Both the position numbers and the translations under genes were made by a program. Below the pieces are notes generated by a model. It had not been told where the DNA came from, did not search any database, and saw only the letters and a list, made by a program, of their open reading frames with translations. This document shows, piece by piece, positions 1 to 5,664 of a stretch of DNA of 13,707 nt. This stretch comes from Bacteroidota bacterium (GTDB lineage: Bacteria > Bacteroidota > Bacteroidia > Flavobacteriales > Weeksellaceae), in NCBI GenBank assembly GCA_023419095.1, contig JAEZYN010000121.1:1-13707 (forward strand). The letters run 5' to 3'. Every line of letters starts with the position of its first letter. The stretch's first letter is position 1.

Positions 1-114
1 AATCTGGATAATGCCGGTAAACTTTTCGATGCCGGCGCCGATGTTCTGGTCGCGGGCAACGCGGTTTTTTCTGCAGAAAATCCTGAAAGGACAATCGAAC
101 TTTTAAAAATTTAA
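1..114 (+). CDS. rpe: Ribulose-phosphate 3-epimerase, C-terminal end (partial)
   Basis: The reading frame is open from the first base to the TAA at 112-114 and gives the last 37 residues of a protein. It contains GADVLVAGNAVF followed by AENPERTIELLK. This matches the end of ribulose-phosphate 3-epimerase, where the glycine- and valine-rich strand closes the phosphate-binding part of the TIM barrel and a short helix ends the protein. The enzyme interconverts ribulose 5-phosphate and xylulose 5-phosphate in the pentose phosphate pathway in the cytoplasm. The body of the gene, including the metal ligands, lies outside the window, so identification rests on the C-terminal signature only. A bidirectional terminator follows 16 bases after the stop. 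Confidence 0.78.
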   Translation, partial: NLDNAGKLFDAGADVLVAGNAVFSAENPERTIELLKI

Positions 115-130
115 ACAAATAAAATCCACA

Positions 131-157
131 AAAAAAGTCCCATATCAGGACTTTTCT
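131..157. terminator. Bidirectional terminator between rpe and ndk
   Basis: Perfect stem AAAAGTCC (133-140) with GGACTTTT (148-155) around a 7-base loop. An A run on the left and a T run on the right give a U tract in both directions, so it can end rpe (+) and ndk (-), which converge here. Confidence 0.8.
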
Positions 158-178
158 TATTTATATATTCAGCAAAAT

Positions 179-598
179 TTAGAATATTTCTCTTCCTGAA
201 AAATGGAAGTTAGCTTCAATTAAAGCGTTTTCGTCAGAATCAGAACCGTGTACGGCGTTCTCGCCTACGCTTCTTGCAAACATTTTTCTGATGGTTCCCT
301 CCGCTGCATCTGCAGGATTGGTAGCACCTATCAAAGCGCGAAAATCTTCTACTGCGTTGTCTTTTTCAAGAACTGCCGCAACAATCGGTCCTCTGCTCAT
401 AAACTCAACAAGCTCACCGTAAAACGGTCTTTCAGCGTGAACCTCATAGAATTTTTGCGCATCTGCAACTGTTAACTGAGTAAGTTTTAAGGCTTTGATT
501 GCGAAACCTGCTTCCGAAATCTTCCCTAAAATAGCACCAATGTGACCATCTGCAACGGCATCTGGCTTAATCATAGTGAATGTAATTTTACCTGACAT
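179..598 (-). CDS. ndk: Nucleoside diphosphate kinase
   Basis: A 139-residue protein of the usual Ndk length. It transfers the gamma phosphate of ATP to nucleoside diphosphates through a phosphohistidine, balancing NTP and dNTP pools in the cytoplasm. Visible signatures are the N-terminal FTMIKPDAV with the ATP-contacting Lys11, and NAVHGSDS near the C-terminus with the catalytic His117. The frame stays open upstream to 661, but a TACTTTTG -7 element lies inside that extension at 620-627 and family members start at MSGKITFTMIKPD. I therefore chose the ATG at 596-598. The leader would be only about 15 bases, with no Shine-Dalgarno sequence. The gene stands alone, converges on rpe, and is separated from rsgA by a gap that may hold a small RNA. 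Confidence 0.95.
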   Translation of the reverse strand: MSGKITFTMIKPDAVADGHIGAILGKISEAGFAIKALKLTQLTVADAQKFYEVHAERPFYGELVEFMSRGPIVAAVLEKDNAVEDFRALIGATNPADAAEGTIRKMFARSVGENAVHGSDSDENALIEANFHFSGREIF

Positions 599-619
599 AT
601 ATCGTATTTTATTGTGGCG

Positions 620-627
620 CAAAAGTA
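620..627 (-). promoter_or_regulatory. ndk promoter, -7 element TACTTTTG
   Basis: An exact match on the minus strand to the Bacteroidota sigma factor -7 consensus TAnnTTTG, placed 21 bases before the ndk ATG. No TTG is seen at the usual 17-23 base spacing upstream. It helps decide the ndk start because it lies inside the longer open frame. Confidence 0.6.
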
Positions 628-639
628 CAAAAACTTTTA

Positions 640-647
640 TATATTTG
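640..647 (+). promoter_or_regulatory. Orphan -7 element TATATTTG
   Basis: An exact TAnnTTTG match on the plus strand, divergent from the ndk -7 element and 12 bases from it. No protein-coding gene begins downstream on this strand, but a plus-strand terminator lies about 110 bases on. The nearest TTG (612-614) is 25 bases upstream, slightly beyond the usual spacing. Confidence 0.4.
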
Positions 648-652
648 TACCG

Positions 653-776
653 GAAATTCATTTTCTAAGAGAGCCAATTCATTCTGGCACAGAAGTTGTG
701 AAGAACACTTCGATTCTCATGTTTAATTTGAGTTTTCATGGTTATTAGTTTTTACCCAGCTTCGGCTGGGTTTTTT
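653..776 (+). ncRNA. Candidate small RNA between ndk and rsgA
   Basis: This stretch runs from a plausible start just after a TATATTTG -7 element (640-647) to a plus-strand UUCG-loop terminator (755-776), predicting a transcript of about 120 nt. No convincing gene is encoded. The frame ending at the TAG at 746-748 is open back across the region but has only a GTG at 698 and an ATG at 719, giving at most 9-16 residues before the stop. I recognise no known RNA family. It could also be a dispersed intergenic repeat carrying its own terminator, or an untranslated remnant. The call rests on the promoter/terminator pair alone. Confidence 0.35.
755..776 (+). terminator. Intrinsic terminator with UUCG loop, plus-strand orientation
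   Basis: Stem CCCAGC (755-760), loop TTCG (761-764), stem GCTGGG (765-770), then six T residues. On the minus strand the hairpin is followed by TAAAAAC, not a T run, so it is a poor terminator for rsgA even though it begins right at the rsgA stop. It therefore implies a plus-strand transcript from the ndk-rsgA gap. Confidence 0.75.
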
Positions 777-1704
777 ATTGAATTGAGTTTTCCTCGGCTT
801 CTTCCATCAGTTTCAGGTAAGTGCTGTAGCGGCTTTCCACAATGGTTCCGTTCTCCTCAAGCGACTTGATGACCGCACATTTAGGCTCATTGATATGCAT
901 ACAGTTATGAAATTTACAGTTTCTTCCCACCGCAAAAATTTCCGGAAAATAATGTTGTATTTCCTCTTTCTGGACGTCAATCATTGCGAACTCACGCACA
1001 CCTGGTGTATCGATGACGCTGCCGCCAAAATCCCAGAAATGCATTTGCGCAAAGGTAGTGGTATGCTTGCCTTTTAGAACAGAGGTAGAAATTTCCGAAG
1101 TTTTCAAATTTAATTCAGGTTGCAGCGCGTTGACCAATGTAGATTTTCCGCTGCCGGAATGCCCGAAAAACACAGAAACTTTGTCTTTAATTAAATTTTG
1201 AAGCAAATCCAGATTCAGTTTCGAGTAGGAAGATATTTCAAGCGTATCATAACCGATTTCAGTGTAAAGCGACTGCACGTAACCCACCAATTCTCGCTCA
1301 TCCGCGTTCAGGGTGTCCATTTTATTAATAAGAATCAGCGGTTTGATGTTATAAGCTTCGCAGCATGCAAGAAAACGGTCCAGAAAACCAAGCGATGTTT
1401 CAGGAAACTTCAACGTATAAATAAAACACGCGATATCGATATTTGACGCAATAATGTGCGCCTCTTTTGAAAGATTCACAGATTTGCGGATCAGGTAGTT
1501 TTTTCTCGGCGCAATGTGTGTGATCCAAGCGACATCATCCTGCTCCATCGAAAATTCTACCATATCACCCACTGCCAAAGGATTTGTAAGCCGCGTTTTT
1601 ATGAGTTTAAATTTTCCGCGGATCCGCGCCTCATAAAACTTACCGGATTCTGAATCCAGAACCTGATACCAGCTGCCTGTGGATTTGGTGATGAGTCCTT
1701 TCAA
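775..1704 (-). CDS. rsgA: Ribosome small subunit-dependent GTPase A
   Basis: A 309-residue circularly permuted GTPase (RsgA/YjeQ) that helps late maturation of the 30S ribosomal subunit. An N-terminal OB-fold covers about residues 1-70. The GTPase motifs come in permuted order: G4 NKMD (127-130), P-loop GHSGSGKST (181-189), G2 region KGKHTTT (211-217) and G3 DTPG (232-235). A C-terminal zinc module follows, with Cys263, Cys268, His270 and Cys276 in the spacing of the E. coli protein. The start is a TTG: an in-frame TGA lies five codons upstream, no ATG lies between, and the next Met (48) is inside the OB-fold. It follows the DAHP synthase/chorismate mutase gene after 18 bases and is probably the last gene of the dnaX operon. 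Confidence 0.93.
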   Translation of the reverse strand: MKGLITKSTGSWYQVLDSESGKFYEARIRGKFKLIKTRLTNPLAVGDMVEFSMEQDDVAWITHIAPRKNYLIRKSVNLSKEAHIIASNIDIACFIYTLKFPETSLGFLDRFLACCEAYNIKPLILINKMDTLNADERELVGYVQSLYTEIGYDTLEISSYSKLNLDLLQNLIKDKVSVFFGHSGSGKSTLVNALQPELNLKTSEISTSVLKGKHTTTFAQMHFWDFGGSVIDTPGVREFAMIDVQKEEIQHYFPEIFAVGRNCKFHNCMHINEPKCAVIKSLEENGTIVESRYSTYLKLMEEAEENSIQ

Positions 1705-1722
1705 ACTGTTATTTTTTCAAAT

Positions 1723-2790
1723 TTAAAGACTGTTCTGAACTTCAATTGATTCTTCGTGTATTGCTTTAAATACTTTCTCGATAAATTCCGAAGACATGCC
1801 CGTTTCATCGGCTTTTTGCTGCGCATATTCCGAAATTACCTTCCAGCGTTCGGGTTGGAAGATCGCGATATTGTTTGCTTTTTTCAGTGCACCAATCTTT
1901 TCAGAAATTTTCATTCGGTGCGAAAGCAGCTCTATCAGCTGAAAATCAAGATCTGAAATCAGCGTACGGTGTCTGTCCATTTCGTCATCAAACACTGAAA
2001 TATCAGAGTTTCTGATCTGAAGATTTGAAACAATTTCTGCCAGGACTTCCGGCGTTATCTGCTGCGACGCATCACTCCACGCTTCATCAGGATTGCAGTG
2101 CGTTTCGATAATCATGCCTTCATAACCCACATTGAAAGCCTCCTGCGCCACGGCGGCCAAGCCAGTGCGGTTTCCACAGATGTGAGAGGGATCCACCAGC
2201 ATTGGAATGTTTGGAAACTCCTGCCGGAAATCGAGTGCAATCTGCCAGTTCGGGATATTGCGGTACTTTGTCTTACGGTAAGTTGAAAATCCGCGGTGAA
2301 TTACACCCAAATTCTGTACATTCTGGCTCAAAAGCCTTTCCAGCGCGCCAATCCACAACGCTAAATCAGGATTTACCGGGTTTTTTACAAACACAGGTTT
2401 ATCGGTACCGTTTAACGCTTCTGCGATTTCCTGCACTGTAAAAGGATTTACTGTAGAACGTGCGCCGATCCACAAAATATCAACGTCTGCTGCCAGTGCA
2501 GCTTCCACGTGATGCACATTCGCCACTTCGGTCGCGGTGCGGAAACCGTATTCTTCTTTTACTTTCTTCAACCAGTTGAGCCCAATGACACCCCGGCCTT
2601 CAAACCCATTCGGCTTGGTCCGCGGTTTCCAAATTCCGGCACGGAAAATGGGTACATCGGCGCGGGATTCTTTGATGCGTCTGGCTGTTTCGAGCATTTG
2701 GCTTTCGCTTTCGGCGCTGCAGGGGCCGGCGATGATGAGAGGCTCAGAAAACTCTTGTGCCCAGGTATTTTTAATATTTTTCAAATCCAC
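1723..2790 (-). CDS. Bifunctional DAHP synthase / chorismate mutase
   Basis: A 355-residue fusion enzyme of aromatic amino acid synthesis. Residues 1 to about 260 are a DAHP synthase of the Kdo8P-synthase-like class, which condenses phosphoenolpyruvate and erythrose 4-phosphate. Likely metal ligands are Cys24 (in GPCSAES), His203 (in DPSH), Glu229 and Asp240; the last three keep the spacing of the Thermotoga enzyme. Residues about 270-355 form a helical AroQ-type chorismate mutase with Arg292 and the QPERW segment (312-316), converting chorismate to prephenate. In such fusions the mutase domain usually gives feedback control of the synthase. The start is GTG: a TGA lies two codons upstream and no Met occurs until residue 32. 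It sits 30 bases after the dnaX tau stop and 18 bases before rsgA. Confidence 0.93.
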   Translation of the reverse strand: MDLKNIKNTWAQEFSEPLIIAGPCSAESESQMLETARRIKESRADVPIFRAGIWKPRTKPNGFEGRGVIGLNWLKKVKEEYGFRTATEVANVHHVEAALAADVDILWIGARSTVNPFTVQEIAEALNGTDKPVFVKNPVNPDLALWIGALERLLSQNVQNLGVIHRGFSTYRKTKYRNIPNWQIALDFRQEFPNIPMLVDPSHICGNRTGLAAVAQEAFNVGYEGMIIETHCNPDEAWSDASQQITPEVLAEIVSNLQIRNSDISVFDDEMDRHRTLISDLDFQLIELLSHRMKISEKIGALKKANNIAIFQPERWKVISEYAQQKADETGMSSEFIEKVFKAIHEESIEVQNSL

Positions 2791-2820
2791 TTTTCAGTTC
2801 CGGTTTATTTTTTTTTAATT

Positions 2821-3432
2821 TTAAGAATTTAAGTCAAATTTAAATAATTCGTCAAGTTCATTTAAAACAGGATTTATCGCCGCTAATTTTTCGAAAAGCA
2901 TCCGTTTGGTCACGATTTCTTTTTTCAGCGAAACGTCGTTTCTGTATTCTATTTTTATGTTGTAATGATTCACTTTGTGCATGAAATGATTAAAAAAATC
3001 CTGCCGCACTTTCTCGAACTCGCTCTTCGCAGAGTCTGACGGATAGGTGATTTCAATGATATCTTCATCCTTTTTCCGAAGCCGGAATGAGCTGCTGGCA
3101 TTAAAAACAATCACATCATCGCTCTGCAGGGTTTGCAGGAATTTTTGCCACTCATTCTGAAGGTCAGTATCGGTAAAATGATTACTCGGTAATTTTTCCT
3201 GTGGTAATTCGGCAACGACTTCGCTTTTTTCTTCCGATTTTTCGAGCATTGCGGTAATGCTGTAGCGCGAAGGCGCTTTTTTCACCAAAAGTGGCTCGGA
3301 AGTTTTAGCAATGATAGGCGCGGCTGGAGTTTCCGGCTGTACAGTTGAAGAAGACACTGTTTTCGGCTGCTCAACTTTTGCAATTACTGTTTCAAAATTA
3401 ACCTGCGGTGCTAAAATCAGAAACTTTTTTTT
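2821..3432 (-). CDS. dnaX: DNA polymerase III tau C-terminal extension, in the -1 frame of dnaX
   Basis: This open frame is -1 relative to the gamma-coding frame and carries on from the A10 tract. It has no ATG at its head (the first usable codon is a GTG at 3355-3357) and opens immediately after an in-frame TAA at 3433-3435, so it can be entered only by a slip inside the A run. Joined to the upstream frame it gives a 560-residue tau. The extension begins with a Pro/Val/Thr-rich linker, continues through a Lys/Glu-rich stretch, and ends in a folded-looking domain (about the last 120 residues, from NHFTDTDLQNEW onward). By analogy that domain should contact the replicative helicase and/or polymerase alpha. 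Its sequence is not one I can assign to a named domain. A one-base homopolymer error in the assembly would give the same picture. Confidence 0.8.
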   Translation of the reverse strand, partial: KKKFLILAPQVNFETVIAKVEQPKTVSSSTVQPETPAAPIIAKTSEPLLVKKAPSRYSITAMLEKSEEKSEVVAELPQEKLPSNHFTDTDLQNEWQKFLQTLQSDDVIVFNASSSFRLRKKDEDIIEITYPSDSAKSEFEKVRQDFFNHFMHKVNHYNIKIEYRNDVSLKKEIVTKRMLFEKLAAINPVLNELDELFKFDLNS

Positions 3433-4502
3433 TTAGCTGCAGTGCCGTTTGCTGTAAGCGACGCAAGCTGCATGAGCGCAATTTCTACCGTAAGACGCGG
3501 GTTTTTAGAATTTTTATAATTGATGTCAGCATGGTTGCAGATTTCTATCGCATCAATGAGAAGCTGTGCATTCCAGTTCTTGCTCTGTTCGGCATATTTC
3601 GCTTTGGTGGTTTCGCCGACCTCTATTAAATTCAAAGTATTAGGATTCTGCGCCATCATCAGGTCGCGGAAATGGTTTCCAAGACCGGCGATAAAAATAT
3701 GAGAATCAAAACCTTTTTTCACGATGTCATTAAAAGCCGAAAGCGTTTCTGAAATCTTGTTTTGATGTGCAAGATCTACAATATTCAGATACTGGTCATA
3801 ATCTAAGATATTCAGGACTTCAGCCGCTTTTGCTAAAGTGATATTTTTCTGCGTGAAGGTAGAAAGCCGGTCAAAAATAGAAAGCGCGTCACGTAATGCG
3901 CCGTCCGCTTTCTGGGCAACCATGTAAAGTGCGTCATCCTCGTACCGAATACTTTCTTTGTCTGCAATTTTCTTGAGCTGCAACTGAATATCTTCGATCG
4001 TAATCCTTTTAAAATCGTAAATCTGGCAACGCGAAAGAATGGTTGGGATAATTTTATGCTTTTCGGTTGTGGCTAGAATAAAAATAGCGTGCGCCGGCGG
4101 CTCCTCCAGCGTCTTTAAAAAAGCATTAAAAGCCGCAGATGACAGCATGTGAACCTCATCAATGATGTAAATTTTGTACTTCCCGACCTGCGGTGCAAAC
4201 CGTACCTGATCGGTCAGTTCGCGAATCTCATCAACGCCGTTATTTGAGGCTGCATCAAGTTCAAAAATATTGTAGGAAAAGCCATCTTCGGATGTAGAAC
4301 CGTCTCGCTCATTGATTTTTCTCGCCAGAATCCGTGCGCATGTAGTCTTGCCAACACCGCGCGGACCACAAAAAAGCAGAGCCTGCGCAAGCTGGTTTTC
4401 GTGAATGGCGTGCTCCAGTGTATCAGTGATATGCGACTGTCCCACCACAGTATCAAATTCCTGCGGACGGTATTTTCTTGCTGAAACCACGAAATTTTCC
4501 AT
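3417..4502 (-). CDS. dnaX: DNA polymerase III subunit gamma (in-frame product of dnaX)
   Basis: The AAA+ clamp-loader ATPase that, with delta and delta', loads the beta clamp onto primed DNA. The in-frame product has 361 residues: Walker A GPRGVGKTT (46-54), Walker B IIDEVH (113-118), SRC arginine-finger motif (157-159), sensor 2 ALRDALS (202-208), and a helical collar domain to about 350. The zinc-binding cysteine cluster normally found between Walker A and the DAASN motif is absent; only CARILARKINE and a short acidic loop remain, as I recall for other flavobacterial DnaX proteins. The frame ends in KKKSF and a stop right after an A10 tract, so unslipped translation makes a gamma-like protein. 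It is the first gene of a minus-strand operon with the DAHP synthase/chorismate mutase and rsgA. Its -7 element is only 4 bases before the ATG. Confidence 0.93.
   Translation of the reverse strand: MENFVVSARKYRPQEFDTVVGQSHITDTLEHAIHENQLAQALLFCGPRGVGKTTCARILARKINERDGSTSEDGFSYNIFELDAASNNGVDEIRELTDQVRFAPQVGKYKIYIIDEVHMLSSAAFNAFLKTLEEPPAHAIFILATTEKHKIIPTILSRCQIYDFKRITIEDIQLQLKKIADKESIRYEDDALYMVAQKADGALRDALSIFDRLSTFTQKNITLAKAAEVLNILDYDQYLNIVDLAHQNKISETLSAFNDIVKKGFDSHIFIAGLGNHFRDLMMAQNPNTLNLIEVGETTKAKYAEQSKNWNAQLLIDAIEICNHADINYKNSKNPRLTVEIALMQLASLTANGTAAKKKSF
3425..3434 (-). other. A10 slippery tract in dnaX
   Basis: Ten A residues on the coding strand, read as GCT AAA AAA AAA AGT TTC TGA in the gamma frame. 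A gain of one A, or a -1 ribosomal shift, enters the tau frame. The window for shifting is bounded by the tau-frame TAA at 3433-3435 and the gamma-frame TGA at 3417-3419, which confines the event to this tract. dnaX is the classic gene for such slippage: E. coli uses a ribosomal -1 shift on A AAA AAG, and Thermus uses transcriptional slippage on an A9 run. I see no strong downstream stem or Shine-Dalgarno-like stimulator here, which favours transcriptional slippage. Confidence 0.75.
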
Positions 4503-4506
4503 CGGT

Positions 4507-4514
4507 CAAAAATA
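4507..4514 (-). promoter_or_regulatory. dnaX promoter, -7 element TATTTTTG
   Basis: An exact TAnnTTTG match on the minus strand, only 4 bases (ACCG) before the dnaX ATG. If used, transcription would begin at or next to the start codon, giving a leaderless message. Confidence 0.45.
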
Positions 4515-4589
4515 GGCAAATAATTGGGAAGATAAAATAGCTTTATGATTTTCTTGCGCCGCTGAAGCCACCGGAAAGTGCGTTATGCT

Positions 4590-4597
4590 TATCTTTG
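4590..4597 (+). promoter_or_regulatory. -7 element TATCTTTG upstream of the 4630 gene
   Basis: An exact TAnnTTTG match 32 bases before the ATG at 4630. The reading frame is open upstream to an ATG at 4585, but that codon would lie upstream of this promoter, which argues for the start at 4630. Confidence 0.5.
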
Positions 4598-4629
4598 CCG
4601 CGCACCAAAAAACCGGTGTTTTTAGATTT

Positions 4630-5613
4630 ATGGCACTTACACTTTTTAATCCTTTTGAAGATTTAATATTTGGTGAACAGTTCTGTTTTCTTACAGGCGA
4701 CCTTACTACTGACAGCATGACTGTATTTCCTCAATGGCTGATGGATCATTTTAAAATCGGTCAGGACCGCATCGAAATGATGGACAGATCGAAATCCTAT
4801 GTTTATGCAGACCTTAAACTGCCTTGTACGGACCGTGTAAAACTTGCCTTTGAAAAGTTAGACCAAACAGTTTTTGAAGCTTATAGAAAAGGTTACGAAG
4901 GAATGTCCGCCCTCGATGAGCAGGTGATTTTTCTTTGGACAAGCCGAATAGTTTACGGACTGCTTTATCACGAAATGCAGTACGAAAGCAACCGTGTTTT
5001 GCGTGCGGGCGAAACATTTGATCTGTCGCCGATGCTTCGGGAAAGGTTTGGCAATTTTCATTTGATGATTCAGTCTATTATCGAACCGATTACGTTTTCT
5101 GATAGAAAACCATGGTCCATTACCGTATTTCCGTTAAAATATTCGGCGGATATTTTAAGTTACCGCGATGACGCCATCAATCTTTTGTTTCAGTTTGGTG
5201 TCAACGGATTTGGCTTCATCGCATGTCTTCAGGACAACGGAGTCATCAGTGAAAGTCAGCATGATATTCTGGAAAAAATGAAAGGAAATGTGCTGCATCC
5301 AATCCAATTTGAGGAACTGTATGCGCGTTTTCATTATTCAGATTACCTTTTGCAGTACAAACCAGAATACAACATTGTCCGTACGGATGGCGAAATAAAA
5401 ATTGAAGCGCTGCCAGTTACCCCAAATGCCGGCAGACCGCTTTTTGGATTTTGGGATCAGGATATGTTTGCACAACTGCTTTCAAACTATTGGTCGGTGT
5501 ATGGAATTCAGCGCGAAGATATCATCACGTTTCAAAAACCGTTTCTGAGTTTTCTCGAAAATCCCTATTCCGGCGAGTTTATCAATCCGGAAAATATCAA
5601 TCTGCCTTATTAA
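4630..5613 (+). CDS. Conserved protein of unknown function, possibly HNH-like N-terminus
   Basis: A 327-residue soluble protein with no signal peptide or membrane segment. I do not recognise an assigned function. The N-terminus reads FCFLTGDLTTDSMTVFPQWL (residues 17-36), which resembles the start of HNH-type proteins of the form CxxCG...EHVFPxWL, with the second Cys and the His replaced; if related, it is a degenerate version. The middle is rich in aromatic and acidic residues and includes LLYHEMQYE, PWSITVFPLKYSADI and FGVNGFGFIACLQDNG. It ends around FLENPYSGEF. The start at 4630 follows from the -7 element at 4590-4597. The gene is divergent from dnaX, converges on cphA, and ends in a shared terminator. 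It looks like a lone housekeeping-type gene of the lineage, not part of an operon. Confidence 0.8.
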   Translation: MALTLFNPFEDLIFGEQFCFLTGDLTTDSMTVFPQWLMDHFKIGQDRIEMMDRSKSYVYADLKLPCTDRVKLAFEKLDQTVFEAYRKGYEGMSALDEQVIFLWTSRIVYGLLYHEMQYESNRVLRAGETFDLSPMLRERFGNFHLMIQSIIEPITFSDRKPWSITVFPLKYSADILSYRDDAINLLFQFGVNGFGFIACLQDNGVISESQHDILEKMKGNVLHPIQFEELYARFHYSDYLLQYKPEYNIVRTDGEIKIEALPVTPNAGRPLFGFWDQDMFAQLLSNYWSVYGIQREDIITFQKPFLSFLENPYSGEFINPENINLPY

Positions 5614-5620
5614 AGCTAAA

Positions 5621-5653
5621 AAAATTCCCTCAAACGTAATTTGAGGGAATTTT
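5621..5653. terminator. Bidirectional terminator between the 4630 gene and cphA
   Basis: A 14-bp perfect stem, AAAATTCCCTCAAA (5621-5634) with TTTGAGGGAATTTT (5640-5653), around a 5-base loop CGTAA. A/T runs on both sides let it end the plus-strand gene and cphA on the minus strand. Confidence 0.88.
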
Positions 5654-5664
5654 AATTTCAAGTA

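Noticed and set aside
599..661. 21-residue N-terminal extension of ndk
   Set aside because: It spans the ndk -7 element and is absent from the family, so it is upstream DNA.
755..776. The hairpin at the rsgA stop as the rsgA terminator
   Set aside because: On the minus strand it is followed by TAAAAAC and not a T run, and the loop is CGAA; only the plus-strand reading looks like a terminator.
2509..2832. 107-codon plus-strand frame opposite the DAHP synthase domain
   Set aside because: Antisense to conserved coding sequence, with no motif of its own.
2821..3357. The frame after dnaX as an independent gene with a GTG start
   Set aside because: The frame is open upstream of the GTG right up to the A10 tract and reads as a Pro/Val/Thr-rich linker typical of tau, so it is better explained as the dnaX extension.
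3389..3424. GTTTC...GAAAC stem downstream of the dnaX A10 tract as a frameshift stimulator
   Set aside because: Only 5 AT-rich base pairs with a loop of about 26 bases; too weak to be a convincing pause element.
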